Position numbers and translations under genes: made by a program
Shown here: one piece after another, positions 59,884 to 64,000 of the stretch
How positions within the stretch are numbered: position 1 is the first letter of the stretch
How the letters are laid out: the number at the start of each line of letters is the position of its first letter
Notes under the pieces: generated by a model
What the model was told of the DNA's origin: nothing
Database searches by the model: none
Seen by the model: the letters and a program-made list of their open reading frames with translations, nothing else
Assembly: GCF_900637865.1 (NCBI RefSeq)
Contig: NZ_LR134418.1
Location: forward strand, 248,001-312,000
DNA: 64,000 nt
Origin: Legionella adelaidensis
GTDB taxonomy: Bacteria; Pseudomonadota; Gammaproteobacteria; Legionellales; Legionellaceae
Direction: 5' to 3'

Positions 59884-61581
59884 ATGAATGCAGACCTCCA
59901 GAATTTATTTGAGCAAGCTTTTCAATTACAGCGGCATGGAGATTTAGACCAGGCAATTTCGCTATATAAAAACATTCTACACAGCAATCCCAAGCATAGT
60001 GAAAGTGCGCACTTTTTAGGCTTAACTTATGCTCAAAAAGGGAATATGGCTGAGGCCATTCATTATTTATGCAAAGCGATAGAAATAACGCCGGATAATC
60101 CTATCGTCCATAATAATTTAGCCAATGCCTATAAAAATGTTTCCAACTTCGAGAAAGCAGTCGAACATTACCTGCGCGCTCTTACATTAAAACCCGATTA
60201 TGCCCAAGCGCATAATAACTTGGGAACTTTATATGCTTCGCAAAATAAATTTCAAGAAGCCTTAAACCACTACCGTTTTGCTGTAAATGCTGAACCTGAT
60301 TTCGTAGCAGCTCATAATAACCTAGGCATATTACTATTGCGAAATAATGCCTTGGATGCGGCAAAAAAACAGTTTCATAATGTATTATCTTTATACCCAG
60401 AGCACACGGAAGCTCTTTTTTATTTGGGCGTACTTTATTTAGAAGAAAATAAATTAGAGGAAGCACAGGCTGCTTTTGAGAAAGTATTGGCCCACGATAA
60501 AGAGCATATTGCTGCTTTAACCAATATGGGAGTGGTAGCCCTTAAAACAAATCAGTCTCAATTAGCTATCGACTACTTTAGCAAAGCACTAGCGTTGGAT
60601 AATGACAATATTTTTGCGCGTAATAACCTTGCAGCCACATTTATTCACCATGATCGCTTTGAAAATGCATTAATGCATTATGATGTTTTATTAAAAGGCG
60701 ACCCCAAAAATGTGGAATATTTATATAACACCGGGGTGGCAGAAATGGCTTTAGGTCATTTGCAAAAAGCCATTGTTTTTTTTGAAACAATTTTAGAACA
60801 AAACCCCAAGCATTTTGCTACTTTACATAATTTGGCGGCTATTTATATTCGTTTACAACAAAAAGAAACCGCTATTTTTTACTTAGAACAAGCTTTAGCT
60901 ATAAATCCTAACGATTCATCCACCCAGTTCATGTTAAATGCTCTGACTGGCAAAGAAAAAAACACCTCTGTGTCTTTGGATTATATTAATAATTTATTCA
61001 ATAATTACGCGCTTTATTATGATCAACATATGAGGGACGCTTTAAAATATACGTTACCGCAACATATCGCTAAAATTCTTCATAAATTACACATACTACA
61101 TTGCGAGAATGTTTTAGATTTGGGATGCGGCACCGGCTTAACAGGAATTGTTTTACGCGAAATCAGTAAAAAATTAACCGGTGTGGATATCGCTGCAAAA
61201 ATGTTACAAGAAGCAAAAAACAAGGGAATTTATGATCGTTTAGTAGAAACAGATATTTTATCTTTCCTTGAGAAGGAGCAAAATAAGTACGATTTAATTG
61301 TTAGTGCGGATGTTCTCCCTTATTTTGGCGACTTGGACCCTCTATTTCAAGCTATTGCCGATCATATTTTACCTCAAGGTATATTTATTTTTTCTATAGA
61401 AATAAGTAAAGAAGGGCCCTGGAAATTACAAAACACCGCCCGCTTTGCTCATGAGCCTGGATACATTGAAAAATTATGTCAAAAAAATAACTTTGAGTTA
61501 GTAGTCAAGGAAGAAGTAGAAGGCCGTAAACAAGATCAAGCGTCTTTACCGCTTATGCTGTACACAGTAAAAAAAACCTAA
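59884..61581 (+). CDS. TPR protein fused to a C-terminal methyltransferase
   Basis: 565 residues. About ten tetratricopeptide repeats fill residues 1-360 (ALTLKPDYAQAHNNLGTLYA, ALAINPNDSSTQFMLNAL). The C-terminal domain (about 385-565) has VLDLGCGTGLTGIVLREI (SAM motif I), LTGVDIAAKMLQEAKNKG and YDLIVSADVLPYFGDL, then FIFSIEIS. The architecture matches a family of TPR-methyltransferases in gammaproteobacteria. The target, probably a protein or sugar-phosphate bound through the TPRs, is unknown. It is likely cotranscribed with rdgB. Confidence 0.88.
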   Translation: MNADLQNLFEQAFQLQRHGDLDQAISLYKNILHSNPKHSESAHFLGLTYAQKGNMAEAIHYLCKAIEITPDNPIVHNNLANAYKNVSNFEKAVEHYLRALTLKPDYAQAHNNLGTLYASQNKFQEALNHYRFAVNAEPDFVAAHNNLGILLLRNNALDAAKKQFHNVLSLYPEHTEALFYLGVLYLEENKLEEAQAAFEKVLAHDKEHIAALTNMGVVALKTNQSQLAIDYFSKALALDNDNIFARNNLAATFIHHDRFENALMHYDVLLKGDPKNVEYLYNTGVAEMALGHLQKAIVFFETILEQNPKHFATLHNLAAIYIRLQQKETAIFYLEQALAINPNDSSTQFMLNALTGKEKNTSVSLDYINNLFNNYALYYDQHMRDALKYTLPQHIAKILHKLHILHCENVLDLGCGTGLTGIVLREISKKLTGVDIAAKMLQEAKNKGIYDRLVETDILSFLEKEQNKYDLIVSADVLPYFGDLDPLFQAIADHILPQGIFIFSIEISKEGPWKLQNTARFAHEPGYIEKLCQKNNFELVVKEEVEGRKQDQASLPLMLYTVKKT

Positions 61582-61677
61582 CTGCGCAAGTTGGGACAAT
61601 GGCTAACTTTGAAGAAGAGGATAAGTCAATTGGTAATTTGGTTGCTTGCTCGGCTAAAAAAGTCATGTAGGTTGGCG

Positions 61678-61732
61678 CATCTTTTTTGCTTTTTAAAAAT
61701 GAGGTTCATCAGGCCGCTGGCACCAACCCTAC
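61678..61732. repeat. Inverted repeat between convergent genes
   Basis: TGTAGGTTGGCGC at 61678 and the inverted partner ending near 61732 (CACCAACCCTACA) enclose about 30 bases with a T-rich run. It lies between the TPR-methyltransferase gene and algC and probably terminates one or both. It resembles the TGGGC hairpin family seen near 58777. Confidence 0.5.
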
Positions 61733-61733
61733 A

Positions 61734-63134
61734 TTAAAATGGAATAGACAGTGATTCATCAATGGCTAACAACTGATTTCTAAAAATACTTTGAATACCC
61801 TTAAGAGTCACTTCATCTCTTGCTTCAAATCGTGCAACCAGACAAGGAGTAGTATTAGAAGCACGAATTAACCCCCACCCGTGCTCAAATTCAACACGCA
61901 AGCCATCAATAGAGATTATTTTTGCTTCGGCAAATACTGCTTTTTCTACAAACCGACTCATGAACTGAAATTTTTTATCGTCATCTAGCAAGATTTTAAT
62001 TTCAGGCGTATTTATACTATCTGGGATTTCATTAAATTGCTCACTCACTGATTTTGGTGACTGACTTAAAATTTCCAGCAATCGACAGGCGCTATACAAG
62101 GCATCATCAAATCCATACCACCTATCCTTAAAAAATAAATGCCCGCTCATTTCCCCGGCTAAAGCAGCGTTTTCTTTTTTCATCACGCTTTTGACGATAG
62201 AATGACCCGTCGGACACATTTTCGGGTTGCCGCCTTCATCCGCAATTAGTTTTCCTAAATGACTGGAACATTTGACGTCAAAAACAATATTAGCTCCTGG
62301 ATTTTTTCGCAATAAATCACGCGCGTATAGCATCATTAATCTATCGGGCCAAATTAAAAGGCCTTCATTAGTAACTACGCCTAATCGATCCGCATCGCCA
62401 TCAAAGGCCAAACCCAGATCGGCTTGGTGTTCTTTGATTGCGTTTTTGAGGGCATATAAATTAGTTTCTACCGTCGGGTCAGGATGATGATTAGGGAAAT
62501 TTCCATCCACATCACAAAACAAAGGAATTACCTCACAACCCAATTTTTCCAAGACTACGGGTGCTATCGGGCCTGCTATACCATTACCGCAATCAACTAC
62601 TATTTTATATGGCTTTTTTAAATACGTATCTTGAACAATCCTTTCACAGTATTCAGGAATAATGTTGCGCTCCTGGTATTTTCCTACACCGTTTATACAC
62701 TCTTGACTTTGATTAATATTATATAAAATATCAATATCTTCATTTGCCAAGGTAACCCCGGAAAGGACCATTTTAATCCCGTTATATTCCGAAGGATTAT
62801 GACTACCAGTGACTATAACGCCACTCTGAATGGGCTGCGTAGCCGTGGCATAGTAGAGAACGGGGGTGGGAACCTCACCTAAGTTAACCACATCTATCCC
62901 GCTATCGAGAAATCCTTCTTGCAAAGCTTGTGATAGGGCAAAGCTAGTTAACCGACCGTCACGTGCAATAAATATCTCGTTGAGACCTAAAGATTTTAAG
63001 CGATAACTTAAGGCCTTACCAATACTATAATATTCATTTTCACTAAAGGATTTATCAATAACCCCGCGAATATCATAAGCCCTAAATACATCTCGCTTTA
63101 TTTTGACTAGTTTATATTTACGCGCATCTACCAT
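61734..63134 (-). CDS. algC: Phosphomannomutase/phosphoglucomutase
   Basis: 466 residues, alpha-D-phosphohexomutase family. The catalytic phosphoserine loop is TGSHNPSEYNGIKM, the Mg-binding loop is FDGDADRLGVV, the sugar-binding loop is GEMSGHLFFKDR, and the phosphate-binding loop is RASNTTPCLVARFEA. It interconverts sugar 6- and 1-phosphates for surface polysaccharide precursors. Its start abuts the dut stop (overlap of 1 bp), giving a coaBC-dut-algC operon. Confidence 0.95.
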   Translation of the reverse strand: MVDARKYKLVKIKRDVFRAYDIRGVIDKSFSENEYYSIGKALSYRLKSLGLNEIFIARDGRLTSFALSQALQEGFLDSGIDVVNLGEVPTPVLYYATATQPIQSGVIVTGSHNPSEYNGIKMVLSGVTLANEDIDILYNINQSQECINGVGKYQERNIIPEYCERIVQDTYLKKPYKIVVDCGNGIAGPIAPVVLEKLGCEVIPLFCDVDGNFPNHHPDPTVETNLYALKNAIKEHQADLGLAFDGDADRLGVVTNEGLLIWPDRLMMLYARDLLRKNPGANIVFDVKCSSHLGKLIADEGGNPKMCPTGHSIVKSVMKKENAALAGEMSGHLFFKDRWYGFDDALYSACRLLEILSQSPKSVSEQFNEIPDSINTPEIKILLDDDKKFQFMSRFVEKAVFAEAKIISIDGLRVEFEHGWGLIRASNTTPCLVARFEARDEVTLKGIQSIFRNQLLAIDESLSIPF

Positions 63135-63592
63135 TACTGTCTTCCCGAACTACCAAAACCACCCTCACCTCTTTGAGTTTGTGCGAAATCATCAACCAGG
63201 GAAAAAGCGGCTCGTACTACAGGTAAAAAAACCAACTGCGCAATACGTTCTCCGGGATTAATAGTAAAATGCTCTTGATTGCGGTTCCAACAAGAAATTT
63301 TTAACTCCCCCTGATAATCCGAATCAATGAGCCCCACCAAATTTCCTAACACAATTCCGTGCTTATGCCCTAGCCCGGAACGCGGCAAAATAACAGCCGC
63401 TAAATTTGAATCTGCAATATAAATTGATAACCCAGTTGGTAATAACACTGTCTCTTGCGGCGCAATTTGCAAAGGTGCATCAATACAAACTCGCAAATCG
63501 ATACCGGCTGCTCCTTCAGTAGCATAGGTGGGTAAAGGAATTGTATCTCCAATTCGTGAATCTAAAATTTTTAATTGTATTGGTCTTTCCAT
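63134..63592 (-). CDS. dut: dUTP diphosphatase
   Basis: 152 residues, trimeric dUTPase. Motifs in order: [51 protein letters not shown] and the C-terminal [11 protein letters not shown] that closes over the active site. It hydrolyses dUTP to dUMP and keeps uracil out of DNA. It sits between coaBC and algC. Confidence 0.97.
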   Translation of the reverse strand: MERPIQLKILDSRIGDTIPLPTYATEGAAGIDLRVCIDAPLQIAPQETVLLPTGLSIYIADSNLAAVILPRSGLGHKHGIVLGNLVGLIDSDYQGELKISCWNRNQEHFTINPGERIAQLVFLPVVRAAFSLVDDFAQTQRGEGGFGSSGRQ

Positions 63593-63613
63593 TATTGTAT
63601 TCCTGTCCTAAAT

Positions 63614-64000
63614 TTATGCATTCTCAATGTTTGCCGCAATAATTTCAATAATTTGCGCAGCCAGAAATGCTTTATTGCTTAAAGGTAGAGCTATTTTACC
63701 CTTTGGTGTAATTATTACCACCTCATTATTATCCGTATGAAACCCTTTTCCTTTACCTACTGTATTAGCCACAATCATATTTAAGTTTTTATTTTTTAGC
63801 TTTTCCGTAGCATATTTAATAAGATCTTGCGTTTCAGCCGCAAAACCAACGGTAAAACATGCTTGACGGCTTTTAGCCACAATAGCTAAAACGTCAGGTG
63901 TAGGAACTAAAGTCAGTTGCATTTCCGCCTTTTCTTTTTTTAACTTCTCTTGATGCCTTTTTTCCACTTTGTAATCAGCTACAGCCGCCGCCGCGATAAA
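63614..64000 (-). CDS. coaBC: CoaBC (phosphopantothenoylcysteine synthetase/decarboxylase), C-terminal part
   Basis: Only the CoaB end is in the window; the frame runs off at 64000. FIAAAAVADYKV at the right edge is the CoaB active-site region. VGFAAETQDLIKYATEKLKNKNLNMIVAN follows, and the end is KAFLAAQIIEIIA. The enzyme couples phosphopantothenate to cysteine and decarboxylates the product in coenzyme A synthesis. The upstream start, and the CoaC flavin domain if fused, lie beyond the edge. The dut gene follows 21 bp downstream. Confidence 0.93.
   Translation of the reverse strand, partial: FIAAAAVADYKVEKRHQEKLKKEKAEMQLTLVPTPDVLAIVAKSRQACFTVGFAAETQDLIKYATEKLKNKNLNMIVANTVGKGKGFHTDNNEVVIITPKGKIALPLSNKAFLAAQIIEIIAANIENA

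Noticed and set aside
1-64000. CRISPR arrays
   Set aside because: No series of regularly spaced identical repeats with unique spacers; the evenly spaced hip operators are only three and have 55-bp gaps upstream of a gene.
1-64000. tRNA or rRNA genes as attachment sites of the island
   Set aside because: I looked for cloverleaf arms and 3' CCA near the integrase and found none.

Overview
The window looks like a chromosomal segment of a Legionella-type gammaproteobacterium. The sequence is AT-rich. At the right edge, reading on the minus strand, is coaBC-dut-algC, a gene order I associate with Legionella. Between housekeeping genes sit many long, lineage-restricted proteins of the kind Legionella delivers with its Dot/Icm type IV secretion system: leucine-rich repeats, coiled coils, multi-domain giants and acidic, polar C-termini. 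No effector assignment is proven here, and no 16S, tRNA or CRISPR locus was found.

Left part (1-15,300) is an accessory, decaying region. Two IS3-type transposase remnants (1-467 and 4898-5333, same orientation) bracket a HigBA toxin-antitoxin pair with its own operator, a frameshifted tyrosine integrase, a truncated DUF4143-type ATPase and two overlapping secreted-protein genes. One of these has a SleB-like cell-wall-hydrolase signature. A second integrase 3' end is fused directly to the second IS3 remnant. Next come small detoxification or modification genes (methyltransferases, GNATs, a thiopurine methyltransferase, VOC proteins), with fragments of dead genes between them. These fragments include two tandem dead copies of the secreted-protein gene, GNAT fragments, and PAS- and LuxR-like N-termini. 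A three-gene hipBST locus follows, preceded by three evenly spaced 16-bp operators. Two REP-associated transposase (RAYT) remnants with CCTGGTTG/CAACCAGG hairpins flank a methyltransferase gene as direct repeats.

Middle part (15,400-33,150): nhaA; an operon joining a MaoC-phosphotransacylase fusion, an acetate/butyrate kinase and FabI; ada; two candidate effectors; and the largest gene of the window, a 2152-residue protein. That protein combines LRRs, a transglutaminase-like Cys-His-Asn centre and a C-terminal chain of AAA+ modules, two of them with intact Walker motifs. An rlmM-like methyltransferase gene and a photolyase gene overlap each other after it.

Right part (33,200-64,000): an 822-residue protein with ADP-ribosyltransferase-like motifs, a di-haem peroxidase-family cytochrome, a WYL regulator with a VOC protein and a GyrI-like protein, a HEPN/MNT pair, a bacterial Cys-loop channel homologue, a CheY-like protein, a periplasmic cyclophilin, several small exported proteins, more candidate effectors (including a 1408-residue protein with a zeta-toxin-like P-loop), a complete RND efflux operon, rdgB, a TPR-methyltransferase fusion, and algC-dut-coaBC.

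The items most worth following up are the giant LRR-transglutaminase-AAA protein, the ART-like protein at 33,223, the hipBST operator array, the RAYT/REP-flanked methyltransferase, and the family of secreted proteins with dead tandem copies.
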